Positions 46,736 to 58,688 are shown, numbered from the stretch's first letter. The stretch: 64,000 bases of DNA from Penicillium oxalicum (GCF_001723175.1 NC_064652.1:3286001-3350000); one strand, 5' to 3'. A program made the numbers and translations. The notes: a model not told the origin generated them from the letters alone.

Positions 46736-47349
46736 ACATATGCGAGCGGCTGTGCATCTTCAGATGCTTTATCGCATCGCCTCAACTAAGAGTACTGTTA
46801 CATTTTTTAATCCAACATCTACCCGCAATATACCGCCATGTGAGGCACAGCGTGCTATCAAGATGCCTGAAAAATTGAATTGCCAGCTGATGACGTACAA
46901 TATCAGTCACGGGTACGACACTGGCCTTGGACTGATTCATTAGGATCGATTCGTCGACACATGGCAGAGCATCAGTACTGCAAAGTTCCTTTCGAATAGT
47001 ACTTTGTCACCAAGCCGCAGAGCTATTGTAGTCGCAGCTTTGCGCCCTATATGTCATGAGTTTCAGTATCCTGGCGAGTGGAGTGAAATTCCATTTGGTG
47101 CATGATGAGCTCAGGCTACAATGCATGTTTTGCAGCGAGAGTAAGCGTTCCAGTTATTTTCGAACAAAAATATTTTTCTGGCCAGGGCCCCACCACATTA
47201 CTCCGCAACTTGGAAATGTGATGAAAAACAAAACACAGTCAGCACATTTGGGTGACTGGGTTACCTGGAACGTCGAGCCGAATATGTGCAACTATCGTAG
47301 GCTCCTGACCTCTGTATTGAACCTTACGTGCTTAACTCTGTTATGTTGA

Positions 47350-47440
47350 ACGCCAATTCGAAAGCCTAATTCTTGAGTCTTCCGAACAAGACCTGGATAG
47401 TAGTCATTACTATAGCGCCCGCGTTTGGATTTAACTAGAG
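47350..47440 (-). pseudogene. C-terminal fragment related to the PD-(D/E)XK-like gene
   Basis: The minus frame reads SKRGRYSNDYYPG, close to SKRERYSGDYYPE at the end of the gene at 49800-50995, and the DNA around it aligns as well. The rest of that gene is not recognisable here, so this is a leftover tail of a paralogue. Confidence 0.55.
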
Positions 47441-47847
47441 CATTCACTTCGATGGCAGTGCCAATTGAACCATTCAGCGCCACAAGATGAATGATAGTTG
47501 CAGTCTTTGAACCCTGGACTAGTGAAGTGCAGCGGAAAGCGAGAATAGTGAAACATGCGCAAGTGTCAGAGCATCCGATATGTGGCAATTCCCGATCATT
47601 TGACGCCATATTATGAGCTGTGATTCTGGACGTCGAGGCTGACATCCTCAGACATGCGATGTAGAGCGAGAGCCAATCAAAAATTAAGAATCATCATGAT
47701 GACAAGCTGGCGTGAATAGATGCATGTGACGGGCGAAACTTCCATTATTGCTTCTCTCGTTTCCCCGCTTACCTTCCACCTCCATCATCCTCCTATTTTC
47801 TAATTCTTTTGCATATCCGATCACTTTGTACTTATTTTACTCTTCAC

Positions 47848-47902
47848 CTACTTTCCACCTACTTTCCACCTACTTTCCACCTACTTTCCACCTACTTTCC
47901 AA
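47848..47902. repeat. 11-bp repeat upstream of the 47945 gene
   Basis: CTACTTTCCAC repeated five times, ending 42 bp before ATG 47945. Related 11-bp repeats in the same orientation relative to the gene occur upstream of the genes at 52263 and 54650. Confidence 0.9.
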
Positions 47903-47944
47903 CTACTTTTACTACTTGTATCACCTTACCCGAGCCAGTCTAAT

Positions 47945-48797
47945 ATGTCGAGGAGAAAGCTCACCATAGCGGAAGCTCTGAGTCATATAGCCGACAAAGC
48001 AAACCAGCTAGTGAAAGTCCCTTATCTCACAGGAAGGCAGAAAAGAGCTATTCGGTTTGCTCTAGCTCTTCCTGATGACCCGAAAGGTCATAAGAGAAAG
48101 CGAAAATACAAGACTTTTCTAGATCTTTTATTGAAAGAAGGAGCACTCCATTTGTTTCTTTTATGTGTCATTGCCCTGGGCGAACTCAAAATTGCCGCGA
48201 TAAGGGACGATGAGCGCACAGCAATACTACAGCTCATGAAAAAAGATGCTCGACTCGACCAGCCTCTTATCCATTCTCTTGCCCGAGAATATTGCATTCT
48301 ACCCTCCTCGAAAAGTAGGTATATATCTAGTGTCACGAATCCAGCAACTTATGCTTACTTATACAGTGTTAAATGTGTTTGTTGAACAAGCCGTCTCTGA
48401 ACGGCAGAGCCAACACACTGATATGACAGAAGCTCGGCCACAGCCCACCGATGATTTGAATGCAAAAACGCGTAAGTGAGCAAACGTATATAATTGGACA
48501 AATTTTTATTTAATATACAGAACAGTGATCGACATGATGTGGTCCAAAGCCCCGGTCGACCTTATTCCGCAACTTGGAGACTTGATAACAAAAGCGATCG
48601 CAAGTAGCCAGCAGTGGAAAATGGAAAGAGAGGCAGGCGATGAGTGCACAGATTGCTTAGTGGTAATGGTCCCAGAGGATCAGTATGAAGACATGTCCAT
48701 CAACATACGTGTTGGACAGAGACTTGGGCTGCAGTTGCTCAACTTATTCCATCTGGAGAAGAAGTGGTCATCTTCACATGGGCATCTACCACCTTGA
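47945..48797 (+). CDS. Hypothetical protein, three exons
   Basis: Exons 47945-48314, 48367-48471 and 48526-48797, introns of 52 and 54 bp (GTAGGT and GTAAGT donors, phase 1 both). 248 aa. The N-terminus is helical and basic (LTIAEALSHIADKANQLV, RKYKTFLDLLL). The middle is polar, and the third exon has DLIPQLGDLITKAIASSQQW. The acceptor of the last intron was chosen as AACAG because the earlier CAG gives an immediate stop. No family recognised. Downstream, another frame stays open to 48946, which may mean a later frameshift or a separate minus ORF. Confidence 0.5.
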
Positions 48798-49799
48798 CCT
48801 CGTGCTTGGGAGGAACGTGCAACTCCAAATTAGTCTCCACGAACCTGTATGATTTTGCTTGTCCCTCTCCAATAGGTGGAAGGATCATAATCAGTGTACC
48901 TCTTCCGACAAGGTATCGGTCGTATTCCACTGCATCAAAGAAATGACCCCTGATGTATTCCTCATCCCCGCCAAGAGCAATAGTTCCTACCTAGAGGCAT
49001 GTCAAAGAATGACCGGAAAATTGGTTTATCGTAGATCGCTTACTTCGTAAGACATTTGTGTATCTAAGTAGGCTCACAAGAGAGAAGTGATAGTTAGGGT
49101 TCTTCTTTGATAGAATAGCAGAAGGAAGAATAGCAGAATTTGGCTGGTTGGCTGGCTAGTTGATGTCAAATGCTATTTGATACTGCGGCACAGGTATAGG
49201 CGCACAATTAGCGAAGGTCAGAAAGAGAAGGAAGATTTCTTCAGGTTGGAACGACTATGCGCTGGACCCCGCGAGCGATTAGTCATTACGGGGTGCCTAC
49301 TTACCCACCAGGTAGTCGGTATCTGCAATCTGTGCTGTACACTCTGTAGTACTAGTAGGTGCCCGACCTTACCCACTTTTCTGCCCAACCTAAAAAATTT
49401 CCCACCATGACACGTCTGGGCCAGGCTAGAGCATGGAATAGGCTTGTGTAGTATCAGTGGCCTAGAGGTATGGGTAGGCCGGAGTACTAAGATCACGTAA
49501 GCCACTGATACTAGTCACTTAAAAGTAACGCATCAGTAAACTTTGAGCGGCTTGATTCATGAGAAGACCTGAGCTAGAGGGGATCTGGGTGAAAGGGCAG
49601 AGGTTATAGAAAAACTCAATGATATTCGATTGGAAAGTGCAAGGTATGGTGGAAAAGTGCCGGTAGCCCCAGTCCACCTATCGAAGGCCGATGGGTCCAG
49701 CACATGGATCAGAGTACATATATTAAGTAGGTCACTAATGACTTGAGCGATGCAAGGCCACCGCAATCATGGTTCGGAGCTTCAGTATTTTGTCCAATC
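48798..49799. other. Weak frames only
   Basis: A minus frame (48930-48739, MEYDRYLVGRGTLIMILPPI) looks protein-like but is short and has no partner exon. The rest is AT-rich spacer. Confidence 0.35.
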
Positions 49800-50995
49800 C
49801 TAATTCTTCGAGTCTTCTGAGCAAGACTCTGGATAGTAGTCACCACTATAACGCTCTCGTTTGGAATTCTGACCAACTGGACCTGCCTTCTTATCGTCGG
49901 AGCTTGGTTGTTCGGGGGGAGACCGTACCCGCCGACGCTTGAGTGCCCCCGGACGTACTTGATTGACAGACCCGGATATCTCATTCTGCGATTTTTGCCT
50001 TGATTCAGCGTCGGACAAGAACTTGCAAAGTTGGCTTGAAGTAAGCGTAATACATCCATCAGAACCATGAACCCCATTGCATAGTTCCTCTGTCGCGAAG
50101 TCCTTCAGCGATAACGAAATCCGGAAACATTCGACTGGAAAGCCTTTGTCTGAGCGAAACTGCTACTTAGAGTTAGCATCAAGAGTTGCATGCGGTTGGA
50201 CGATTCCCGTACCTGAGATTCTATAACGACGACTGCTGGGAATTCTTCCACCCCATCATGGATTTTGTAGACCGGTCGCCACATCGTGACTGTCGCTTTC
50301 TGTGAACCTCTATAGTCGACGTCAAGGATAAGGACAGCATTTACGCTCCCGTCAGTGTCTAGAATATACTCTTCAGCAAGATAGGCCGCTCGTTGGCTCT
50401 TCTGCGAATAGCAGACTTCTATGATCACACCAGGATAATGTGCAAGTCTGTGACCAAAGGATGCGTCCGGCTCCCGTTTCGAGTAGGCCTTTAGCATGCC
50501 ACTTGATTCAATTGGGATCAAAAGTCGGGAAGTCGCAAAGTGTTTGATTTCTTTAGCGAATACGGCAAGGGATCCGTCCTGCTCTTGGAAAATCTTGAGC
50601 TGTCTCAAAATCTCTCCTACGATCTCCGCGCAAAAGACGTCGTGGACGGAGCTTGCCATTCAAATTGCGAGGCAATGAGATCTAGGGCTATAATCGTACC
50701 TGTACATATGGACACGTCAGATCTTGCAGTCCAACGGATTTAAGAAGGCTTACCGCACTTTGTCGTTTATGTAATTGATGAGTTCTCCGTCGAGGGCTAG
50801 CAAATCAAGCAGCTTCCTATATTGCCTCAGGTAAAGACGATGTTCCAGCCAGCTTTGCAATTGATGACCTTGGCGATGGAGGCGAAAGTAATCTAGAATC
50901 TTTGCGACACTTTCTGAAGACGCTTGTTTATCTGTTGGTAGCGGCGTGAGGGGAGGTTCAAGAACACTCCCGGGTGGTGTGGTTTCAGCACCCAT
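49800..50995 (-). CDS. PD-(D/E)XK nuclease-like protein, three exons, one internal TGA
   Basis: Exons 50995-50754, 50699-50213 and 50162-49800, introns 54 and 50 bp (GTAAGC, GTACGG donors; GCTAAC branch). About 363 codons in one phase. The core resembles fungal PD-(D/E)XK-like proteins: PDASFGHRLAHYPGVIIEV, YSQ, AEEYI, then VLILDVDYRG, with the D, E and Q expected around a metal site. The C-terminus is basic (ALKRRRVRSPPE). A TGA at 50662-50660 interrupts the frame right before MASSVHDVF, where relatives have an Arg followed by Met; it may be CGA to TGA. Either the gene is dead or translation starts at 50659. Function in this fungal family is unknown. Confidence 0.6.
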
Positions 50996-51885
50996 GGGAG
51001 GTGAAGAGAAAAGCGGCTGATCTTCTTGATTGCAGTGTTTACAAAAAGTTTCCGCATTAAAAATTTACCTCACGACGTGTGGTTGGTGCGAATGTTCGAG
51101 TCTTTTTCAAAGTTGATTAATCATAAGGTAGGCGATGGGTGAATGTTGATGAGTTGAAAGGAGTATGGGGCCGCGTGAGGTGGATCGAGCGAAAGGTCTT
51201 GATGCCTTAGGCAACAACAATTCCATTGGAGAGATATAGTGTAAACAGATCCAAATTGTTGGACGACGCGCGTTTCCCGCGACGACCCATACCCTGCGCT
51301 AGTCTACGTCATAAAAGTCTCCATCCCTTTAGTACACCGCACGACTGGAAGGTCAGGCCTGAGGGTAAGTAAGTCACTTAAGCTCAATGGGGCCAGAATC
51401 CTCATTGTTGGAACGCTGCTGCGCATTATTAGACGAGGAAAGCCGAGCGAAATCTAGCCACGGCATTAGACGTCAAATCTGGGTTGAAGAGGCCTGCAGA
51501 AAGCAGAGATTGAACTTCTGTTTTCTCATATTTATGCATCGAGAGAGAGGAATCCAGGCCTACAGGCGCAATTCATGCAAAGAGAGAGACAGCGCGCGTG
51601 TGTGTGCGTGTGTTCGTGTCACGTGACCTAACCAGGAAAAAGTTGGAAACCTGCCTACGCAGGGGAAACCCTTTCAACCTTCTTGTCCACGCTGGGGCTG
51701 TGCAAAAGGTCAACTCGGAGCGGGCACTGCATCGAAAAGCAATGTTGGGATGTCGTTCCTGTAGGGGCCTCATGCGATTGTTAGCTGCATGTCCGTCTCG
51801 ACAATGCATATGCGAAATAGCAGGGTTTCGACAAGCGCTGAGGAAGACCTGAGAGTTGGTGGCTCTTACGTTTCAACGATCCTGG
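50996..51885. other. No recognisable gene
   Basis: Spacer with a GT-rich low-complexity run near 51595-51620. Short frames only. Confidence 0.4.
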
Positions 51886-52263
51886 CTAGGCCGCCAAGGC
51901 CCACTTCTCAAACAAATTGAGATCCTTTTTCGAAGAAAAGAATACAATGTCACCATCACATGAACGTGCGTGCTGGAAGCCGTTTTCCTGATGCTTGTTC
52001 CTTGCCACAAATGTCCTAGGCAAAGCATATTTATAACCTTGAAGCTGTGAAAACGTCTGGTCTAGATGCGCCAAGTCGGTGCTGTCTGAAAGTCGGTCCG
52101 TTGAAATAGCAGTAAATGACGGTACGCGATGGTCTTGGCCGACGAGAGGAGGCTGCACATCGCTAGTCGCATTGGAGCCATGAATCTTCTCCTTCGAAGT
52201 AGCCTGGTTTTCCTCCGCTGAAGTGATAAGAGTCGAAGTCTCTTCAAATGCCATGTCGTACAT
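51886..52263 (-). CDS. Hypothetical protein, single exon
   Basis: About 125 aa from ATG 52263 or 52254 (MAFEETSTLITSAEENQ). Ser/Thr/Glu-rich N-terminus; C-terminal part more structured (FSQLQGYKYALPRTFVARN, DIVFFSSKKDLNLFEKW). No domain recognised. An 11-bp repeat array lies about 310 bp upstream. Confidence 0.4.
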   Translation of the reverse strand: MYDMAFEETSTLITSAEENQATSKEKIHGSNATSDVQPPLVGQDHRVPSFTAISTDRLSDSTDLAHLDQTFSQLQGYKYALPRTFVARNKHQENGFQHARSCDGDIVFFSSKKDLNLFEKWALAA

Positions 52264-52570
52264 TCGGAATGTTGCGGAGTGTCCAAAAGAAGGGTAGCTC
52301 GAACACTCAAGATTATATAAAGTCAAAGATGAAAGTTGAAGTTGACACTAGCGAAGAGATTGAGATCTGCTGTTGCTTATGTGCTTCTCCTACTGGCCTT
52401 TCTTCCTCATCCAACAAATTGTGCCGCGCCGACATCTCCGTTTTTTAATTAGTTGTTCCTTATGACTACCTAGCACCTTTTTGATATAGCCAATTAGTGC
52501 GGCGAGCAAAAATAAAATAATCGAATTTAGAGTAGTCCGCCCAAGCTTAGTATAGATCAGAACGAAGCAT

Positions 52571-52625
52571 GGACAGTAAACGGACAGTAAATGGACAATA
52601 AATGGCCAGTAGGTGGCCAGTAGGT
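52571..52625. repeat. 11-bp repeat, five units
   Basis: Units GGACAGTAAAC, GGACAGTAAAT, GGACAATAAAT and GGCCAGTAGGT (twice). On the minus strand the last units read ACCTACTGGCC, like the CTACTTTCCAC array at 47848. It sits upstream of the minus-strand gene at 51886-52263. Confidence 0.85.
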
Positions 52626-52854
52626 AAAGGTGAAACCCACTTAGGAAAATAAGAAATCTATACAAGTGCGCTTATAGATAGAATAGCATAACATCAAACG
52701 GTTAAGACTACGCGCTACCATTCGACCGTGACCCTCTCAAGAGTGAGGAATACATATAAGGAGACTTTGCCTCTGCTGCGCAGCGTCTGCTGAAGAAATT
52801 TGTCAACACTTTTCAAAGATTCACATCACCGCAGTATCATTCACTTTAGCCACG

Positions 52855-53483
52855 ATGGCTGATAGCGCTGCCTGTTTTGCTCGTTTGTCTCAATGTGAGT
52901 GATAGTCTCCAAGTTTCCGGGCGGGCAAAGCTGCTAATCCTTCTGGTAAGGTACTTTGATATTAGAGGTACAAGTTCTTGAAGGTGTCAGGTTTCAACCA
53001 ATACACCCTGAGCTGATGAGCTCTTGCCAAAAGCTCTTTTCCAAGAGCCAGACCACTTCGAAAAACTACATCTACTGGCTTGCCGAAATCTATATAGCCT
53101 TAATCATGCATGATGAAAACTTGCGATGGATAAAATTTTATCTTGCCCAGGCTCTACGAGATCGAATGGCGGAGGAGGTTGCATGTGACAAATTACCATG
53201 TGCTGAGGCAAAAGATCTAGCCATCATAGCCTATTCACTGAACCAAAGGATTTTGGTTCAAAGAAAAGGATTCTATCTGACCCATATCAACGAGCCAGGG
53301 GCCTCAGAAGAAGCTTTCATGGAAGCATTGGTACCTATGGGGGCAAGACAGGAACCAGATGGTTATCAGCATTGGCAGATGAGAATCACACTACCAGAGC
53401 ACTGGGGACATTCTCTCAGTGTGGTTGGAACACCAAGCGTACTCAGGTGCTTTTTCCGCCTTCCAGAGAGCACTATATTCTGA
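52855..53483 (+). CDS. Hypothetical protein, paralogue of 57332-57901
   Basis: Exon 52855-52894 (MADSAACFARLSQ), a 56-bp intron (GTGAGT donor, GCTGCTAAT branch), then exon 52951-53483. About 190 aa. The body begins TLILEVQVLEG, then IHPELMSSCQKLF, YWLAEIYIALIMHDENLRW, later YSLNQRILVQRKG and HWQMRITLP. It aligns along its whole length with the gene at 57332 (ILEIQDISG, YWLAEIHIAFLMRGENLTW, LHQKIWVQRAG, QWQMKVTIP). Family and function unknown. Both copies have open frames. Confidence 0.65.
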
Positions 53484-54133
53484 AATTTTAAGCTGAGGGG
53501 GGCACATGAGCCGGCAAGCAGAAAAGCGATTTGTTTATACTCTGACAGTGAAGGTCGGTGTCGGGCCATTGATATTGATGTCTTCAAGTTTCTGATGTCG
53601 CTCGCAGGATTCTGCCCCCTGCTCTTATTCTTTTGTGTAGCTGTCCTCTATACATGACAGTTGTCCGTTTATCACTTTCCTTGTCCTTTGTCACTCTCAG
53701 TCCAGATTATGAAAACTACCCGATGCAGTTATTTTCTTGCCCACGTAAACCTGTCACCTGTTTGGAGTCTGATAGTCATCGCTCAGACTTTGCCCTTTTA
53801 GATGATGTTAGTGTGGTACGTTGTTCTGTGTATGCTATGACTGGAATCATTCAAGTATAGACGAGAGCATAGAGTTCTATTCTGACTGGACCCTCAGGTG
53901 AGCAAAATACGAAAATGCTAGACTGAAAACAAAGCATTTGATCCTCTACTCTGTAGCAAAATTCTGAAGGTGCTAAGGTGCCGAACGTAAGTGCAAAACT
54001 CCAGAATCTCCGCCTTCAATTGCAAATACTGGGTTATTTCGCCGAAGAATGCTGATTTATCCTAAGTTATGTTAAGACCCGCAAGCTTTCCAGCCCATTA
54101 TAGCGCTTGAAGGCGATTCAGCTGACACTTCAA
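53484..54133. other. No recognisable gene
   Basis: Spacer between two gene ends; short frames only. Confidence 0.4.
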
Positions 54134-54650
54134 TTAACCTTCTCCACTCGTCCCGATACTGAACAGCTTCGCAACATTGCATGCAAAGAAGGGGGTTTCC
54201 GACGTTCTTGCTTCTATCCTTGCTTTCCGGATTTCTTCCAGGATGTGATTTAGCACATCACTTCCAGGCTCGTTCAGGAATATTTTGGTTATTGATCGAC
54301 AGAGGGGCGGAGACGGCATAATTCCAACTTCGATGAATATAGCAAAGATAAAGAAAGCATTCCGTTCTCCATCGCTCGTCTTGAGGCTTTCATAAACACT
54401 TTGAGGAGCCTCGAGCAGACTAACATCCAGAGTTTCGCATAGGAGTAGCCTCATCGATCCTTCGTGACTACAACTCGAGAAAGCTTCATTGATATATTGA
54501 GAGATAATCTCGAAGCTAGTCGTGGCAGGATTGCAGTGTACTTCTGGACAGTTGACTATGAAGCATTAGCCTAGGATCTGTAGTCCGAAGGATGATTTGC
54601 TCACAGTAATTGTTTATAGCGCTAATTATAAGCGAAACGCGGGGACTCAT
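54134..54650 (-). CDS. Hypothetical helical protein, two exons
   Basis: Exons 54650-54605 and 54555-54134, with a 49-bp intron (GTGAGC donor, GCTAATGC branch, TTCATAG acceptor), phase 1. About 155 aa: MSPRVSLIISAINNY, then ATTSFEIISQYINEAFSS, RNAFFIFAIFIEVG and LNHILEEIRKARIEA. Mostly helical with a short hydrophobic segment. No domain recognised. An 11-bp-type repeat lies about 130 bp upstream. Confidence 0.5.
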
Positions 54651-54771
54651 TTGAGAAGAGGGTGTGGAAGGAATCAAAAAGCCTCTTTGACTCAAGACTG
54701 TAGTCTAGGTCGCTTTCGAGACGCCCTACTTATAGGGTCATCAGGAAAATCAATAAAAAGTAAGTATATAC

Positions 54772-54818
54772 CTAAGTAGGTGGCCAGTAGTTAGTTAGTA
54801 GTTGGTTAGTAGGTCATT
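54772..54818. repeat. Degenerate CCTACT-type repeat upstream of 54650 gene
   Basis: The minus strand reads CCTACTAACCAACTACTAAC followed by TAACTACTGGCCACCTACTT, a looser version of the arrays at 47848 and 52571, again upstream of the gene in the same orientation. Confidence 0.6.
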
Positions 54819-56070
54819 GGATGATGGGTGGAAGGTCTCTTTCCGGAAATACTTTATTAGGCTAATGTATGCTTTTTGATTTTATGACATATTGAATATG
54901 ACATAGTTCACTAGGAAATTTACCCTCTACAAGATAATACCTTGATATCAGCACTACGGAGACTCACTTGAGCGATTATCTTAGTGCTAGTCCCGCGTAT
55001 AGGGGAAAATCCCAGTTTTCTCTGAACTACGTATGACTAAAAGAGAGCCACGAAACAAAGACTTTTAGCGATACACAGCGCTTTCAGAATGATTGACCGC
55101 TTTCAAAGGGTCAACTAGAAGTAGTCAGATAGTCTCGCACACCTAAGTATAGTAAGGGAAGTTACTAACAAGATGGTGGCGTCCATATAGTCTCATTCCC
55201 TTCCTGAGGTCCTATATGATTGTAATTGAAACTGTCTTCCATATTAGGAAGAGCGAGAATGCTGCCACTGGTAGAAGACTGAACAAAGTGGGTTGAAGTA
55301 GGCCGGCGATGGGTATCTGACAAAAATTGGCATTAGCACCATTGAGTGGGAACAATGATAATTCTTGAAGGTTTATCTCGGGGCGCTTGGGGCGGCGAAC
55401 ATGAGCCTCCCGTTTCTTTGAGGGGCAGGCAAGGCGAGAACAAGTTTCTCAACTTACATGCTGCACTATCTATGCATGTTTGTGTTGAATTCGTATCAAA
55501 GACCGCGCGTTCAAGATCCACTTCCGGCTCTTTTGCCCAAATCCAGCTCAACAGATAGCAGTAGAACTTGCGTATTGGCTGGGCCCACGCCAGCCAGGAC
55601 CGGGGGGATATTGTAAGGAAGCAAGACATGAGGTGCGTTTAATGCCCTGAATAACAGGTAATCCAGGCTGCTGGGAGATATAACGAAAATGAGAGGGCAA
55701 TTTAAAGCTGAATAGGAGATTATATACTGAGCTATCTGCTTTACACTACATGTCAACGAAAGAAAGACCGCTCTCTACGCCTCGTGTAAAACAAGTATGA
55801 TCACAAGGAATAACTTGCATCTAGCCTACTTTGGATTCGACAAGGGCAAATAAAATGGGGACTATGAACAACAGAAGGCGCAGCCTTTTCAACAAGAAAT
55901 ACCTTTTCGACTGCCTCGAATAGAAACAATCACCTTGGCGTGTCTCAGGTGTGAGAGTGCGCACGTGGACTATTTTGTGTCGTTATATCATAGGCCCTAG
56001 TATAAGGCAGCTTGTGCAGTGCTCACTAGAGTAAGACGTGACTCCTCGAACTAGCGAATAACTAGGCGAT
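54819..56070. other. No supported gene
   Basis: A 98-codon minus frame at 55629-55333 (WAQPIRKFYCYLLSWIW) is the only longer one and lacks features that would support it. Confidence 0.35.
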
Positions 56071-56509
56071 CTAGGGTGGGGCACCGAGCATGTAGTTGTT
56101 GTGTGGCATTTCATAGTTATTGTAAGGCTTCAGTGACAGTTCATACTTTGATGGTTCTGGATGATCACCAATCTCTAGCAAACTGCTCACAATAGGCTCT
56201 CCTTCTGCATCGCACCGGAACAATGAAAGCATCATCGGGTAGAGTTTGATCACTTCTCCGAAGCCCGAAGGGGTTACAGCGAGATCAACAAGAACCATAT
56301 CCCGTAATGTGTTCAACGACCAATTGCATTCAATGACGACTGATGCTCGAATATCATTTTCGATGCCGCTTACGTTGAGGCTACGCCCAAGGGCCTGAGC
56401 TGATGAAAACTTTCGTAGGAGCCAAATACGCAAAGTCTAGTGAAATAAATTAGCACAATGTAAAAACTAATATCAATCAGCCGGTCCTTACGAAAAGAGT
56501 AGCAGACAT
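56071..56509 (-). CDS. Hypothetical protein, two exons
   Basis: Exon 56509-56492 (MSATLF), a 55-bp intron (GTAAGG donor, GTGCTAAT branch, CACTAG acceptor), then exon 56436-56071. 127 aa. Contains LRIWLLRKFSSAQALG, CNWSLNTLRDMVLVDLAV and EVIKLYPMMLSLF, then a Tyr/Asn-rich end. No domain recognised. The clean splice that extends the frame to a start supports a real gene. Confidence 0.5.
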
Positions 56510-57331
56510 GTTGTTAGTTTATCAGCACACTGTAGGTCTTAAATGACTAATACTATTGTGCTCTGCTCTTCAAATCGCCAACTCCGCGTAGTAGTCCTAT
56601 TTAATCAACGGTGAAATAAATGAATAATGACCCGATGCTCTGTTTGAAGATACCGTGACTTGGTGATATTTATGTCTGTCCTTTTTAAAAGTAATAATGC
56701 GTTTCATCAACGACAAAGCTGTTTATTGGCCTATTTATGACCCCTGACGGAAAGGCCTTAATGGGAAGTAAGTATCTCAATTTAAATCAAGAGCCGAGGA
56801 ATGCGTAAGGGTCAGACTGAGCATAAGTCATACAGTGAAGGGGGGAATACTCACAGCAGTCTGATCTCACCAGACAGGTCGAGTCATAGAGGAACCAAAC
56901 CAAACCCACCAGCACGCAAGTCCTGGAATCCTCCAAGGTAATCGTGAGATCCGATATCAGGTACCAAAGGCAGGAATCAAAAAAAGTGTGACATTTCAAG
57001 TGTAAGGAATCCGACTGTAAAGACTGTCCTGAATCCTCCGTCCAAACTGTTGATCAAGTATGTTGATGATGCCGGATCCCGCAAGCTGGGTCCTAGATAA
57101 CCTTCCTCGACGGTAAGGCTCTCAGGCATCTCCTACTACTGAATATCCGCCTTTAAGTATATGCAACCGAATCCCCCACTACAATAGGTATTTTCTCGCT
57201 ATGAGAGCTCGAAGAACCAGTCCTGGTTATCAGTGTGTTTGAGTAGCGCGGACTTCAGGGGAAAGTGAGTCGTCAGCAAGTATATTGACTATAGTTTCAT
57301 TAACTAGCTCCAGTCCCATTACCATTCCACG
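56510..57331. other. No recognisable gene
   Basis: Spacer with short frames only. Confidence 0.4.
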
Positions 57332-57901
57332 CTAGATGTCAGGAGAGTAAACATAGCATGCCTGTCTGAACATGCATACAAGGTTGTTAGGGGTTCCGAC
57401 TGCAGTTGCAAGAAGCCCTTGTAATGACGGTATGGTGACTTTCATCTGCCATTGCTGAAGACCATCGTACTCATCAATTCTCTTTCCAATAGGAATCAAT
57501 GCTTCCAAGAAAGCTTCTTCAAATGCCCCCGTGTCGATAACAGGCTTCAAAGATTCCCCCGCTCTTTGAACCCAGATTTTCTGGTGTAGATAAAAAGCAA
57601 CAACAGTCAAGTTTCGAACCTCAATGGGTACTTCAGAGCGGATGTCGTGTATTTGCTCGTTCAAGCGGTTGCGTAAGGTCTTGCAAAGATCGTCCCTTGC
57701 CCACGTCAAATTCTCGCCGCGCATCAAAAAAGCTATGTGTATCTCGGCAAGCCAATATGCACACGTTCGACTCGGCTGAGTATTATAGAAAAGCGAATAG
57801 CAAGCGCTAGACAAGGCTGAGTGGATTGGATGGAAGCTAGGTCCACTGATATCTTGTATCTCCAAGATCAAGGTAGCTTTTGTCCTCGTCAGCTTTACCA
57901 T
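57332..57901 (-). CDS. Hypothetical protein, paralogue of 52855-53483
   Basis: 189 aa, single exon, ATG 57901 (MVKLTRTKATLILEIQ). Conserved blocks shared with the other copy: HPIHSALSSACYSLF, YWLAEIHIAFLMRGENL, RNLTVVAFYLHQKIWVQRAG, EEAFLEALIPIG and LQQWQMKVTIP. The intron of the other copy is absent; the N-terminal dozen residues differ. No known domain recognised; conserved Trp and charged positions suggest a folded cytosolic protein. Confidence 0.65.
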   Translation of the reverse strand: MVKLTRTKATLILEIQDISGPSFHPIHSALSSACYSLFYNTQPSRTCAYWLAEIHIAFLMRGENLTWARDDLCKTLRNRLNEQIHDIRSEVPIEVRNLTVVAFYLHQKIWVQRAGESLKPVIDTGAFEEAFLEALIPIGKRIDEYDGLQQWQMKVTIPSLQGLLATAVGTPNNLVCMFRQACYVYSPDI

Positions 57902-58416
57902 TTAGGTCAAGTGGAAGAATATTTTTCTCACAGTTAGGCACTTGAGTGAGGTAGTCGAACGAAAGTGCATATGATCCATCCAAAGAAGGCGAGGTCATAG
58001 TTCCCGCAGAAGTTGTCAGAGGCTTGTTCGGTCATAGAATGGCGCCGTGCTAAGCCGTGCCACGTTACTCTTACTTATAGGCCTTAATTAGAATCTGATG
58101 CCATCGACAAAAGCTAATTAAGCACGGAACAATACCCAATTTCTCCTAGTCCCGAGACTCAACACCACATACTAGTAGTTCTTTATTTGATAGGTTCTCT
58201 AAGGTAGACAGGGGATCATTGTATAGCTAGGAACTCGTAATTTAGAGCTCTTTTCCTTTGAACAAGAATTTCCACTAGGCTCGAGAGAACTTAGGGTAAG
58301 CTCTGCTTATTGATGAGCTAAAACTAACCTTCTTGTTTGGGATATTCGAAATCCCAACTATTCTTGCATGTAAGAACCAACAAACCTCTTCGCGCCCTGA
58401 TAGCCATTTAGCATTC

Positions 58417-58444
58417 AGAGAATAAGTACGCGCAGTTATTCTCT
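58417..58444. repeat. Imperfect 28-bp palindrome, copy 1
   Basis: AGAGAATAAG, TACGCGCA, GTTATTCTCT: same outline as the perfect palindrome at 58689 with two altered central positions. Part of a roughly 100-bp direct repeat. Confidence 0.7.
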
Positions 58445-58688
58445 TGAAAACAATTGGTTAAAGAGCAGAATCCACTCGCTAAGGGAAGGCGCTAGCGTAG
58501 TAGCACAGCTTTAAGTCAGTATGGGTACACTTACTATCCGGGGACAAGGGAGCATGCCTGGGTTGAGAAAATTTTGGGACCAGACGGTGCATGAGACTCT
58601 GTGCGTGAAGTATCGGGGCCTTGAGTGGCTTTCTCGAAGGTCGAATCTTCTCGTGTTGGCTAAGAGCTCATATAGCTATTCAACGTAC

